From Myxococcus xanthus (GTDB lineage Bacteria > Myxococcota > Myxococcia > Myxococcales > Myxococcaceae): DNA of 64,000 nt. The notes beneath the pieces were generated by a model. It was given only the letters and a program-made list of their open reading frames with translations. It had not been told where the DNA came from and ran no database searches. Where the stretch lies: positions 18,707 to 82,706 of the forward strand of contig NZ_FNOH01000022.1 in NCBI RefSeq assembly GCF_900106535.1, in the 5' to 3' direction. Both the position numbers and the translations under genes were made by a program. Shown here in pieces: positions 7,057 through 15,931 of the stretch; position 1 is the first letter of the stretch; every line of letters starts with the position of its first letter.

Positions 7057-10029
7057 ATGAATGTGCCCGGAAAAAACGTGGGAGCCGCGGTGGACCGCAT
7101 GTCGCGGGCCCTGGAGCGGCTGTCCGCAGCACCGCCGGTGGTGGCGGTGCTGGAGGAATTGCTTTGCCAGGCGTCCGCCACGCTGGGGGCTTCGGGTGCC
7201 TTCCTGTGCTGGTGGGGCGGGACGGGCGACTTGAGCACGCTCACCACGCACGGTGTGGATGCGGAGGCGGCCGCCATCTGGGCTCAGCAACTGCTGGCCC
7301 AGGCGCCCGCGCCGGGTGAGCCTCGGCTGCCCCGGGTGGTGGAGGACGTGTCGCGAGACGCGCTGCTGGCCTCCGAGCCGGACGCCCTGCGGCGCCTGGG
7401 GGCCACGGCCTTGCTGTCCCAGCCGCTCTTCTTCGCCTCCGGCATGGGCGCCGCCGGTGTGCTGGGCGTGCTCTTCCGCGAGGCGTGGCAGCCACGGGAG
7501 GAGGACCTGCGGCGCTTCGGCCTCTCGGTGAAGCTGGCGGCGCTGGCGCTGGAGCGCGAGCGCATGGCGGAGACGCTGCGCCAGTCCGTGCTGTCCGCGC
7601 GAGCGGAGGTGGAGGAGTCGGAGGTGCTGCGGCTGCGCCGCTTCCAGGCGGTGACGGAGGCCTTGGGCGGCGCGCTGTCCTCGGACGAGGTGGCGCGCGT
7701 GGTGCTGGAGCAGGGGCTTCCCGCGGTGGGCGCCGACGTGGGCCTGGTGCACCTGGTGGAGCCGGACGGGACGCTGGCGTTGAAGGCCGCGCTGGGGGTG
7801 TCCAACGCGCAGCGGGAGGCGCTCCGGGTGCCGCCCTGGCGAATCGGTGGTGTGCCGGGGCACGGCGCGGGGGCACCCGTGCGGCTGGAGACGCCCGCCG
7901 CGGCGCGAGACGTGGTGCTCGTGCTCGGGGCGCCGGTGTGGCTGGAGACGTCCGCCGCGGCGCGAGATGTGGTGCCCGTGCTCGGGGCGCCGGTGTGGCT
8001 GGAGACGCCCGCCGCGGTGCGGGACGTGGTGCCCTCGCTGGGGGCACTGCCCGCGCTGGTGCTGCTGCCCTTGCAGGTGGAAGGGCATGCCTTTGGCACG
8101 TTGTGCCTCGGCTTCTCGGAGGCGCGGCGCTTCTCGGTGCTGGAGCGGGCGTCCATCACCGGTCTGGGGCATGCGTGTGGCCAGGCGCTGGAGCGCGCGC
8201 GGCTGTACGCGCGGGAGCGCACCGCGCGGCTTCAGGCGGAGGCGGCCGGACAGCGCCTGCGGCTCCTGGCGGACGCGAGCGCGCTCGTGTCGGCGTCGCT
8301 GGACTGGGAGGAGACGGTGGCGGGCGTGGCGCGGCTGGCGCTGGGGCACTTCGCGGATGGCTGCGCGGTGGATTCGTACGAGGACGGCGTGGTGCGGCGG
8401 CTGGCCGTGCTCTATGAGAATCCACAATCGGCGCCGCGCGGGTTGGAGCTCCTGCGCTTCGCTCCGCAGGAAGGCAGCCCTACGTTGCTGGCGGAGGTGC
8501 TCGCCTCGGGGCGCCCGTGGATGATGGCGCGCCCCACCGCGGAGCCCGGGGACACCCGTACGGCGGCGGCACGGCTGTACGCGGCCGCGCGCGAGCTGGG
8601 CGTGGGCTCGCTCATCCTGACGCCGCTGGTGGCGCGGCAGCGCACGCTGGGGGTGCTCACCTTCATGCGGAGCGAGACGTCCGCGCCCTTCGACATCCCG
8701 GACCTGTCCCTGGCCGAGGAGCTGGCGGGGCGCGCGGCGCTGGCCATCGACAACGCGGACCTGTTCCGCAAGGCGCGCGCGGCGGAGGAGGAGAGCCGGC
8801 GCGGGGCGGCGCGGCTCCACGTCCTGGTGCAGGTCAGCCACCTCATCGCGGAGGCGGGGTTGGACCTGTCCATGGTGCTGGAGGTGCTGGTGCGCAAGGT
8901 GTCGGAGGCGCTCGGAGACGCGTGCGTGCTCCAACTGCTCTCCGAGGACACGACGCGCTTGGAGCTGGTGACGGTGCACCATCCCAACGCGGAGGCCCGC
9001 GCGGTGCTGGACGCATCCATGCGGCGCTGTCCGGGGCGGGTGGGAGAAGGGCTGTCGGGCCGGGTGGCGGCGACGGGGCAGCCGCTCTTCGTCCCGCGCC
9101 TTCAGGCCGAGGACCTGCGCGATGAGCGCGTGCCGGAGGGCATGCCCTTCCTCCGGCACTATGGGCCCCACAGCGTCATCGTCGTCCCGCTGGGCGTGCG
9201 CGGCCGGGTGCTGGGCACCCTGGGGGTGATGCGCGAGGCGCAGGGCCGCGAGTATTCGGTGGAGGAGCGCGCGCTACTGGAGAGCCTGGCGGCGCGCGCG
9301 GCGCTGGCCATTGAAGACGCGCGGCGATACGGCGCGGCCACGCAGGCGGTGAAGGCGCGGGACGAGCTGCTGTCGGTGGCGGGGCACGAGCTGAAGTCGC
9401 CGCTGAACGCGCTCCAACTCCAGATTCACCTGCTGGCGCGCATGGCCCGCGAGGCGATGGCCGTGGACGGGCTGGCGGAGCGCGCGGAGCGGGCGGCGAA
9501 GGCGGGCCAGCGGCTGGGGCTGCTCATCGATGACCTGCTGGATGTCTCGCGCCTCAGCTCGGGGCGGCTGGGGCTGAAGCGTGAAGAGGTGGACCTGGCG
9601 GCGCTGACGCGCGAGCTGGTGGGCCGCATGTCCGAGGAGCTGGCGCTGGCGGGCAACGAGGTGCGGCTGCTGCTGGACAGGCCGGTGTCGGGGCACTGGG
9701 ACCGGCTGCGGCTGGAGCAGGTGCTGGTGAACCTGCTCACCAACGCGGCGAAGTACGGCGCGGGCCGGCCGGTGACGGTGGAGGTGGAGGCGGTGGGCCC
9801 GGTGGCGCGGCTGTCCGTGCGCGACGAGGGCATCGGCGTGTCGCCGGAGGAGCAGGAGCGCATCTTCGAGCAGTTCGAGCGCTCCGCGTCGGTGCAGCAC
9901 TTCAAGGGCCTGGGCCTGGGCTTGTGGATTACCAAGCGCATCGTCGAGGCCCACGGCGGCAGCATCCGCCTGACGAGCGAGCCGGGCAAGGGCTCCACCT
10001 TCACCGTGGAGCTGCCCTTGCCGGCTTGA
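7057..10029 (+). CDS. Multi-GAF sensor histidine kinase
   Basis: A 990-residue soluble kinase. GAF-type sensory domains occupy roughly residues 25-165, 195-380, 400-560 and 590-760, separated by short coiled coils. A HisKA dimerisation helix carries the phosphorylated histidine at residue 777 (GHELKSPLN). The ATP-binding domain follows with N-box LVNLLTNAAKYG and G-boxes DEGIGV and GLGLGL. No transmembrane segment or receiver is present, so it must signal to a separate regulator. The ATG at 7057 was chosen for its GGGGGAG site six bases upstream; the reading frame is open much further upstream but overlaps the previous gene. The second GAF contains a threefold 57-bp duplication. Confidence 0.92.
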   Translation: MNVPGKNVGAAVDRMSRALERLSAAPPVVAVLEELLCQASATLGASGAFLCWWGGTGDLSTLTTHGVDAEAAAIWAQQLLAQAPAPGEPRLPRVVEDVSRDALLASEPDALRRLGATALLSQPLFFASGMGAAGVLGVLFREAWQPREEDLRRFGLSVKLAALALERERMAETLRQSVLSARAEVEESEVLRLRRFQAVTEALGGALSSDEVARVVLEQGLPAVGADVGLVHLVEPDGTLALKAALGVSNAQREALRVPPWRIGGVPGHGAGAPVRLETPAAARDVVLVLGAPVWLETSAAARDVVPVLGAPVWLETPAAVRDVVPSLGALPALVLLPLQVEGHAFGTLCLGFSEARRFSVLERASITGLGHACGQALERARLYARERTARLQAEAAGQRLRLLADASALVSASLDWEETVAGVARLALGHFADGCAVDSYEDGVVRRLAVLYENPQSAPRGLELLRFAPQEGSPTLLAEVLASGRPWMMARPTAEPGDTRTAAARLYAAARELGVGSLILTPLVARQRTLGVLTFMRSETSAPFDIPDLSLAEELAGRAALAIDNADLFRKARAAEEESRRGAARLHVLVQVSHLIAEAGLDLSMVLEVLVRKVSEALGDACVLQLLSEDTTRLELVTVHHPNAEARAVLDASMRRCPGRVGEGLSGRVAATGQPLFVPRLQAEDLRDERVPEGMPFLRHYGPHSVIVVPLGVRGRVLGTLGVMREAQGREYSVEERALLESLAARAALAIEDARRYGAATQAVKARDELLSVAGHELKSPLNALQLQIHLLARMAREAMAVDGLAERAERAAKAGQRLGLLIDDLLDVSRLSSGRLGLKREEVDLAALTRELVGRMSEELALAGNEVRLLLDRPVSGHWDRLRLEQVLVNLLTNAAKYGAGRPVTVEVEAVGPVARLSVRDEGIGVSPEEQERIFEQFERSASVQHFKGLGLGLWITKRIVEAHGGSIRLTSEPGKGSTFTVELPLPA
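7870..8040 (+). repeat. Three in-frame tandem 57-bp repeats inside the second GAF domain
   Basis: Three back-to-back copies at 7870-7926, 7927-7983 and 7984-8040 each encode a 19-residue unit of the form GAPVxLETxAAxRDVVxxL. The copies differ at only a few bases, so the expansion looks recent. Being a multiple of three, the frame is preserved. The insertion sits just before the LPALVLLPL strand of the GAF core, probably in a surface loop. Confidence 0.9.
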
Positions 10030-10070
10030 GCGCCTGGACAGCTCGCACTCGCTGCGCTCTGGTTCCGCGG

Positions 10071-11084
10071 ATGATGAAGACGCGCGCACTCCACCGACTG
10101 GCCTTGCTCGCCGCCGCCGTGCTGGCCGTGGCCGCCCCGGGCTGCCGGCACGCGCCCCCGCTCGACCCGGGCCTGGACGCGGATGGCGACGGCGTCCTCA
10201 ATGGGGAGGATGCCTGCCCCACCGTGCGCGGGCTCGCGCGGCTCCAGGGCTGCCCCGCGAAGGACACGGACGGCGACGGCGTGGAGGACGCGTTGGACAA
10301 GTGTCCGCGTCACGCCGGGCCCGCGTCGCGGGAGGGCTGCCCCATCCGCGACTCGGACGAGGACGGCGTGGAGGACGCGAAGGACGCCTGCCCGCGGGTG
10401 TTCGGCCTGCTGGAGCGGCAGGGCTGTCCCGTCGACGACCCGGACCGCGACGGGGTGGAGGGCGCGGCGGACAAGTGCCCGGACGAGCCCGGACCCGCCT
10501 CGCGCGAGGGGTGCCCCATCCGTGACGCGGACGGGGATGGCGTACCGGATGAAGAGGACGCCTGCCCCGACGAGGAGGGACTGCCCTCGCTGCGCGGCTG
10601 CCCGGAGCGGGACGTGGACGGCGACGGCGTGGCGGACCACCGGGACAATTGCCCGCGAGAGCGGGGCGCGGTGGACAACCAGGGTTGCCCGGCGGCGCGC
10701 AAGCAGCGCGTCGTCATCCGCCCGGACCGGCTGGAGCTGTTGGAGCGCATCACCTTCGCGCCCGGCACCGCCGCTCTCCAGCCGCGGGTCCAGCCGGCGC
10801 TCGACAACGTGGCAGACGTCCTGCTGGTGCACCCGCGGCTGGGTGTCATCGCCATCGAGGGCCACACGGACAACCGCGGGGACCCGGACGTGCAGCGGGA
10901 GGTGACGCTGGCGCGCGCGGAGGCGGTGCGGGACTACCTGGTGGAGCGGGGTGTCCCGCCAGACCGGCTGGAGGCGTGGGGATTCGGCCCGGACAAGCCC
11001 GTCGAGTCGAATGAGACTGCCCAGGGACGCGAGGCCAACCGCCGTCTGGACCTCCGGGTGGTGGCGCCGCGCGGACGGCCGTAA
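10071..11084 (+). CDS. OmpA-family outer-membrane lipoprotein with thrombospondin type 3 calcium repeats
   Basis: A 337-residue protein. The N-terminal signal ends in AAPGC, a plausible lipobox. Residues ~28-225 contain seven or so acidic DxDGDGV/DACP repeats of the thrombospondin type 3 kind that bind calcium, with paired cysteines. The C-terminal ~110 residues are an OmpA/MotB peptidoglycan-binding domain with IEGHTDNRGD and the closing REANRRLDLRV. It should be anchored in the outer membrane with the OmpA domain touching the cell wall. The gene begins 41 bp after the GAF kinase and may be co-transcribed with it. Confidence 0.9.
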   Translation: MMKTRALHRLALLAAAVLAVAAPGCRHAPPLDPGLDADGDGVLNGEDACPTVRGLARLQGCPAKDTDGDGVEDALDKCPRHAGPASREGCPIRDSDEDGVEDAKDACPRVFGLLERQGCPVDDPDRDGVEGAADKCPDEPGPASREGCPIRDADGDGVPDEEDACPDEEGLPSLRGCPERDVDGDGVADHRDNCPRERGAVDNQGCPAARKQRVVIRPDRLELLERITFAPGTAALQPRVQPALDNVADVLLVHPRLGVIAIEGHTDNRGDPDVQREVTLARAEAVRDYLVERGVPPDRLEAWGFGPDKPVESNETAQGREANRRLDLRVVAPRGRP

Positions 11085-11131
11085 GTCCCGGACTCCCCGT
11101 GGGTGGGGGGTGTGATGTACACTCACCCACC

Positions 11132-12592
11132 ATGAGTGCTTCCAGCCCCCTGTTCGGTGATTTGCTGCTCAAGCTGGGGATTGTCTCGCCCGGTCAGGTG
11201 CAGGAGGCGCTCGCCCTCCAGGCCCTCACCGGGCAGCGCGTGGGGGAAGCCCTCATCTCCCTGGGCTACGTCACGCGAGAGCAGATTCAGGACGCGCTGG
11301 GAGAGGCGCTCGGGCTGCACCAGGACAAGAGCCCCCTTCAGCCCGCGCTGGGCGAGCTGCTGGTGGGGCTCAAGTACGTGACGCTGGCGCAGCTCGACGA
11401 GGCGCTCGCGCGCCAGCGCCGCGACGGCCGCAAGCTGGGCGAAATCCTGGTGGAGCTGGGCCACTGCACCTACAAGCAAATCTACGAGGCGCTGGGGCTG
11501 CAGAACCGCATCGCCGGGCGGCAGGACCTGCCGCGCCCCTCCTCTGACGGCCGTCGCCGCGTGGTGGTGGTGGACGACAGCCCGCTGGCCTGCGCCTTCG
11601 TGCAGGAGGGCCTGGTGGCGCTGGGCTACGAAGTCCTCTGCTTCCAGGACCCGTTCGAGGCCCTGGAGAGCATGGGCCGTCTCCAGCCCGTCATCGTCCT
11701 CAGCGATTTGGAGATGCCCGGCCTGGACGGCGTGGAGCTGTGTCGCCGCCTGAAGGAAGGCCCCAGCCACGCGGTGCCCGCCATCATCCTCACCGCCAAC
11801 GACGTGGAGGCCGAGCGCGTGCGCGGCCTGCGCGCTGGCGCGGATGACTACGTCAACAAGTCCGCGTCCATGGACGAACTGGCCGCGCGCATCGAAAGCG
11901 TGGTGCGCCGCACCGGCGAAACGGAGCGCATGCGCAAGCTGTTCGCGCGTTACACGTCCGACGCGGTGGTGGAGGAAATCCTCAAGAGCGCGGACGCGGT
12001 GGTGCTCACCGGCGAGAAGCGCGAGGTGACGTTGCTGTTCGCGGACATCCGCAACTTCACCGGCCTGGCGGAGAGCCTGCCTCCAGAGCAGGTGGTGGGG
12101 GTGCTCAACCAGGTGCTCGGGCGGATGTCGGACGCGGTGCTCACCTGCGGCGGCACGCTGGACAAGTTCCTGGGCGACGGGCTGATGGCCGTCTTCGGCG
12201 CGCCGGTGGCCCGTCCGGATGACGCGCTGCGTGCGCTCCAGTCCGCGAAGATGATGATGGATGCGCTGACGGACCTGCGCATCGAGGCGGAGGCGGAGTG
12301 GGCGGCGGGCGGGCGTGAGGGCCAGCCGCTGGTGCTGGAGCTGGGCATCGGCATCAACTCGGGTGTGGTGGTGGCGGGCAACATTGGCAGCACGGTGCGC
12401 GCCGAGTACACCTGCATCGGGGACGCGGTGAACGTGGCCGCGCGGCTGTGCGCGCTGGCGGGCCCGGGGGAAATCCTGGTGGGGGAGCGCACCCGCGAGC
12501 TGGTGGACGCCAACGAGACGGCCTTCGAGGACTTGCCTCCCGTGCGGCTGAAGGGCAAGCAGCAGCCCGTTCCACTGTTCCGCGCCTTGTAA
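11132..12592 (+). CDS. Receiver-coupled class III adenylate cyclase with two GspE N-terminal-like domains
   Basis: A 486-residue cytoplasmic signalling protein. Residues 8-60 and 66-120 are two helical repeats (GDLLLKLGIVSPGQVQEAL, LGELLVGLKYVTLAQLDEAL) resembling the MshEN/GspE N-terminal domain, which can bind cyclic-di-GMP in other proteins. A receiver follows at ~150-270 with VVVVDDS, the phospho-acceptor in LSDLEMPG and the lysine in YVNKSAS. The C-terminal cyclase domain has both metal aspartates (LLFADIRNFT, DKFLGDGLMAVFG) and the transition-state Asn/Arg (GDAVNVAARL), so it should make cyclic AMP. This layout suggests phosphorelay, and possibly cyclic-di-GMP, control of cAMP synthesis. 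Confidence 0.9.
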   Translation: MSASSPLFGDLLLKLGIVSPGQVQEALALQALTGQRVGEALISLGYVTREQIQDALGEALGLHQDKSPLQPALGELLVGLKYVTLAQLDEALARQRRDGRKLGEILVELGHCTYKQIYEALGLQNRIAGRQDLPRPSSDGRRRVVVVDDSPLACAFVQEGLVALGYEVLCFQDPFEALESMGRLQPVIVLSDLEMPGLDGVELCRRLKEGPSHAVPAIILTANDVEAERVRGLRAGADDYVNKSASMDELAARIESVVRRTGETERMRKLFARYTSDAVVEEILKSADAVVLTGEKREVTLLFADIRNFTGLAESLPPEQVVGVLNQVLGRMSDAVLTCGGTLDKFLGDGLMAVFGAPVARPDDALRALQSAKMMMDALTDLRIEAEAEWAAGGREGQPLVLELGIGINSGVVVAGNIGSTVRAEYTCIGDAVNVAARLCALAGPGEILVGERTRELVDANETAFEDLPPVRLKGKQQPVPLFRAL

Positions 12593-12645
12593 GGGGTGAA
12601 GTCCACGCGCGCCTCGCGACCGGAAAGCGGCTATAGGAAGGGGTC

Positions 12646-13068
12646 ATGAACGCCTCGTCTGACGAGCCCCCTCCGTCCCGCCGCTCCCCCGTGTTGTTCG
12701 TGGGGCTCGTCTTCGGACTCGGGTTGGTGGTCGCCGTCCTGGTGGGCGCGCTGAGCGGCTCCAAGGCCGTGCACGCCGACCGCATCCACCAGGACCTCGC
12801 CCTGCTGGAGGAGGCCCTGGGCCGCTACCGCGCGGACAAGGGCACCCTGCCGGAAGACGCGGACGTGGAGGAGCTGCTGGTGCCCGCGTACCTGCCCTCC
12901 GTGCCGTTGGACCCGTGGGGCCGGCCGTACCGCTACACGAGCAACGGCGAGGAAGTGTTCCTGTCCACCTTCGGCAAGAGCGGAGACCGGGGTGGCTCGG
13001 GCGAGGAGCAGGACCACACCAACCACGACGGGCACGCCGTGCCCAAGGTTGAGCCCGAGCGGACGTGA
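12646..13068 (+). CDS. Type II secretion GspG-like pseudopilin-related protein
   Basis: A 140-residue protein with a short cytoplasmic N-terminus, one transmembrane helix (VLFVGLVFGLGLVVAVLVGAL), a helical stretch (DLALLEEALGRYRADKGTLP) and a C-terminal block VPLDPWGRPYRYTSNGEE followed by GKSGDRGGSG. The latter is the calcium-binding loop signature of GspG major pseudopilins. The canonical prepilin cleavage site (G followed by FTLIE) is missing, so it is not a standard pseudopilin. It lies 53 bp after the cyclase gene. A membrane-anchored stand-alone protein using a pseudopilin C-terminal fold is the most likely reading. Confidence 0.75.
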   Translation: MNASSDEPPPSRRSPVLFVGLVFGLGLVVAVLVGALSGSKAVHADRIHQDLALLEEALGRYRADKGTLPEDADVEELLVPAYLPSVPLDPWGRPYRYTSNGEEVFLSTFGKSGDRGGSGEEQDHTNHDGHAVPKVEPERT

Positions 13069-13236
13069 CGTGCGGGCGGGCAGGCGCTGGGGCGTGCCCA
13101 GGCCCCGCGAGCCCGCGGGGGCGGTGTGCGCCGGGCCCTGGAGCGAGCCAGCGTAGGGCGGGTGCCCGCTTCCTGGCGTCGCCATGGCCACTGTTTCCTT
13201 CACGGGGAAGGGTCTTCCCGAACCTGGAGGGCAGCC

Positions 13237-14598
13237 ATGGCCATCGTGTGCGTCACCAACCTGTCCCCTGAGTCCCTCGCGGCTGCCCACGTGGCGGCGG
13301 CCGTGGCGGGGCGGCTGCAAGAGTCGCTGCTGCTCCTGGGCGTCGCGGAGGGCGACGCATTCCTCGACGACGGCACCGGCGCGCTGGTCCTCACCCAGCA
13401 GCGGTTGGAGGCGGAGGCCGCGCGGCTCGAAACGCTCGCGAGGGTGGTGCACTACCGGCTGCAGGCGGGCACCTCCGCGGACGAAGTGCTCAGTGACGAG
13501 GAGTGCCGGCACGCGCGCTGGATTGTGGTGGCCGCGTCCGGCTGGCGCACCCCGGCGTGGCGGCGGGCCACGGTGCCCGAACGCCTGTCCCGTTACGGCT
13601 GCGCGCCGGTGCTGGCCGTGCGCAGCGACACCGCGCTGACCGACTGGGCGCGGGGCCGCAGGCGGCTGTTGGTGCTGGTGGGCGTGGACCCCGGCTCCTC
13701 CACCACGGGCGCCGCAGTGTCCTTCTTGCGCGAGCTGCGCCGGGTGGGGCCGTGTGACGTGCTGGCCACCTACGTGTGCTCGCCCATGGACGAACGGGAA
13801 CGGCTGGGCATCCACAGCCCCGTGCACGTGGAGCTGCTGGAGCCGGCGCTGCAGGGCATGGAGGCGCTGGACCCCATCGTGGAGCGCGTGCTGCAACGCG
13901 AGGTGCGCGAGCAGGTGGGGGACCTGGTGGGCGAGGGCCGCGTGGAGGTGGTGCTGGAGCCCGGCTTCGGCCGTCCGGCGGACCACCTGATGCACGTGGC
14001 GCACACGCGCGGCGCGGACCTGATGGTGGTGGGCACGCACCAGCGCAGCGGGGTGAAGCGGCTGTGGCATGGCTCGGTGTCCGCGGGGGTGCTGCGGCAC
14101 GCGGCGCAGTCCGTGGTGTGTGTGCCCCCCATGGTGCAGGCCCGGCGCGCGGACCGCCCGCCGCGAAGCGTGCTGGTGCCCGTGGACTTCTCCGAGGCCT
14201 GCACCAAGGCCATCTCCCATGCGCGCACGCTGGTGGGGCCCGGGGGCCGGGTACACCTGCTGCACGTCCACCGCCGCAAGCTGGAGGACCGCGGCTTCGC
14301 GGACCACTACGGCGTGCTGCCCGAGCCCGCCAGGGACAGGGACCAGGTGCTCCAGCGGCTGTGGGAGTTGGTGCCGCGCGACGAAACCGCCCAGACGGTG
14401 CGCTGGAGCGTGGAGGGTGTGACGGGCGAGGACGTGACGCTGGCCATCTGCCAGGCCACGGAGCGCGAAGGGGTGGACCTGGTGTGCGTGGGGACGTCCC
14501 TGGAGCCCTCGCGCCTGCGGGACGCCCTGGAGGGCGAGGTGGCCCATGAGCTGGTGACGCGTTGCCGCCGGCCCGTCATGGTGGTGCCCTCCGCCTGA
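13237..14598 (+). CDS. Triple-domain universal stress protein
   Basis: A 453-residue protein made of three UspA-type alpha/beta domains (about 1-145, 148-300, 308-453). The middle domain retains the nucleotide-binding signature VVGTHQRSGVKRLWHGSVS and ends in VVCVPP. The third begins VLVPVDFSEACTKAI and carries VCVGTSLEPSRLRDALEGEV, ending in MVVPSA. The first is divergent. Such proteins bind ATP or act as signalling scaffolds under stress. The ATG at 13237 has GGAGG six bases upstream. Upstream 168 bp are GC-rich without a recognisable gene. Confidence 0.88.
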   Translation: MAIVCVTNLSPESLAAAHVAAAVAGRLQESLLLLGVAEGDAFLDDGTGALVLTQQRLEAEAARLETLARVVHYRLQAGTSADEVLSDEECRHARWIVVAASGWRTPAWRRATVPERLSRYGCAPVLAVRSDTALTDWARGRRRLLVLVGVDPGSSTTGAAVSFLRELRRVGPCDVLATYVCSPMDERERLGIHSPVHVELLEPALQGMEALDPIVERVLQREVREQVGDLVGEGRVEVVLEPGFGRPADHLMHVAHTRGADLMVVGTHQRSGVKRLWHGSVSAGVLRHAAQSVVCVPPMVQARRADRPPRSVLVPVDFSEACTKAISHARTLVGPGGRVHLLHVHRRKLEDRGFADHYGVLPEPARDRDQVLQRLWELVPRDETAQTVRWSVEGVTGEDVTLAICQATEREGVDLVCVGTSLEPSRLRDALEGEVAHELVTRCRRPVMVVPSA

Positions 14599-14663
14599 GG
14601 CGGGTGTTTCAGACGGGGGATACCTGTCATCACATGAAAGGACTGTCAGGTGGTGGCGGCTCC

Positions 14664-14685
14664 GACGTGCCCGGTAGGGCACGTC
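14664..14685. promoter_or_regulatory. Perfect 9-bp inverted repeat (possible terminator or operator)
   Basis: GACGTGCCC, a four-base loop GGTA, and GGGCACGTC form a perfect hairpin between the universal-stress gene and the next gene. It is not followed by a T-run, so it is either a weak terminator for the upstream gene or an operator 50 bp ahead of the GTG at 14735. An AT-rich patch with GAATCTAGAAATC lies between the repeat and the start. Confidence 0.5.
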
Positions 14686-14734
14686 TGCATTAGAATCTAG
14701 AAATCACGCATTTCCAGACGCAGGGGGGCCGCCG

Positions 14735-15322
14735 GTGACACCGCAGGGTTATCGTGAAGTGGAGCTCGTCTGTAACCGTTCCTCGCTGCTCCTCCATGGA
14801 GGTACGGAAGAGGAGCGGCGCTGCTGGGCGCAGGAAGCCGCGCGCAACTTCAACGTGGAGCTGGTGGAGGTGCGGCAGGCGGCCGAGCTGCCGCAAGCGC
14901 TCCGGCAGCCCAACGGGGTGGTGTTCATCCCTGACGTGGCGAAGCTGGGGCGGGACGCGCAGTTCGTCCTGCTGCAGTGCCTGCGGACGCAAGAGGAGCG
15001 GCCAAAGCTGGTGCTGGGCGTCTCCGGCTCGGCGGACGCGGCGCTGGCGCGCGGCACGCTGCGCGAGGACCTGCACTACCGTCTGCACAAGGCCCAGGTG
15101 GACTTGCAGAAGGACGGGCTGCGGGACGTGTTGAAGAGCCGCTGGGCGCAGCAGGCCGAACAGCTCGCGCTGAAGGCCGCCGCGGCCCGCGCCGCCGAGG
15201 AAGCGGCCCGCGAAGCGGCCATTGCCCGGCGTCCGGGTACGGTGACGCGCATCGCTCCCAAGCAGAAGAAGGTGAGCGGCGGCGCTCGAGCGAAGGCCGT
15301 GTCCAGGAACGCCGCCCGCTGA
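14735..15322 (+). CDS. Shrunken bEBP-like AAA+ protein lacking the ATP-binding P-loop
   Basis: A 195-residue protein whose first 125 residues track the AAA+ fold of sigma-54 activators: LLLHGGTEEERRC sits where the Walker A motif should be, GVVFIPDVAKLGRDAQFVLL mirrors the Walker B strand (normally GTLFLDEIGEL), and TLREDLHYRL mirrors the sensor-II motif FREDLYYRL. The P-loop Gly-x4-Gly-Lys-Thr is gone, as are the sigma-contacting GAFTGA loop and the DNA-binding helix-turn-helix. Residues ~140-195 are Ala/Arg/Lys-rich. ATP hydrolysis and classic activation are therefore unlikely; a regulatory decoy or new DNA-associated role is possible. GTG start with a G-rich site upstream. Confidence 0.65.
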   Translation: MTPQGYREVELVCNRSSLLLHGGTEEERRCWAQEAARNFNVELVEVRQAAELPQALRQPNGVVFIPDVAKLGRDAQFVLLQCLRTQEERPKLVLGVSGSADAALARGTLREDLHYRLHKAQVDLQKDGLRDVLKSRWAQQAEQLALKAAAARAAEEAAREAAIARRPGTVTRIAPKQKKVSGGARAKAVSRNAAR

Positions 15323-15331
15323 AGCCGCGCC

Positions 15332-15742
15332 TCAGTGCCGGTGCTTCTGCCCGCGCTTCGCCCTGGTGGCGGGGCGCGGCGTCTTCGCGGTGCCGCGCCT
15401 GGCGGCGGCGGCCTGTCCGGGCACGGACTTGCGGCCCACCTGATTGTTCGCTCCTGCCGCGGAGGCCGTCTTGGTGGACGGTGATTTGCGGCGCGCGGGG
15501 GCCTTCGTGGGCTTGCCACTCTCGATGACGCCGCGGGCCGCCTTGGCCGTGCGCCGCGTCCCCGTTGCCGCCGCCGTCTTCACGCGGCCGCGGGCCGGGG
15601 TGCCCCGAATCTTGGACTGGAGGTTGGCCACTCCCCGCGCAGTCACCACCGCGGTGCCCAGGAGGACCCGCGCGCCGCGCGTGCCTGCCTGGACGGCCAC
15701 CTCCTTCACCCTGTCCACCAGCCCCCGCTTGGAAATCGCCAT
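15332..15742 (-). CDS. Small, highly basic Ala/Lys/Arg-rich protein (histone H1-like)
   Basis: A 136-residue protein, MAISKRGLVDRVKEVAVQAG then about 95 residues dominated by Lys, Arg, Ala, Thr and Pro (for example KPTKAPARRKSPSTKTASAA). The composition resembles bacterial histone H1-like tails that bind nucleic acid non-specifically. The ATG at 15742 has GAGG six bases upstream. It converges with the bEBP-like gene, the two stops lying 10 bp apart, which places two basic-tailed proteins side by side. Function is not known. Confidence 0.65.
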   Translation of the reverse strand: MAISKRGLVDRVKEVAVQAGTRGARVLLGTAVVTARGVANLQSKIRGTPARGRVKTAAATGTRRTAKAARGVIESGKPTKAPARRKSPSTKTASAAGANNQVGRKSVPGQAAAARRGTAKTPRPATRAKRGQKHRH

Positions 15743-15931
15743 GGCGCGCCTCGTCTCCGTGACTGTCCTTCGCTGCCGCCAAAGGTAGTCACGGGCACAC
15801 GGGCGTGAAGCCGTCCCCCTCCCTCTCCCGCACGCTGGCTCCGGCCATTCCAAGGTGGGCGGGAATGTGTGAAGCGGGGAAACTGGGCTAGAGTCCGGCG
15901 CACTGTCCCAATTCCTTCTCGGAGCAAGAGC

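Noticed and set aside
6736..9171. Long antisense ORF (811 codons) across the GAF kinase
   Set aside because: It is a high-GC shadow: the plus strand carries family motifs (HisKA, ATPase, GAF), while the antisense reading is His/Arg/Gln-rich with no motif.
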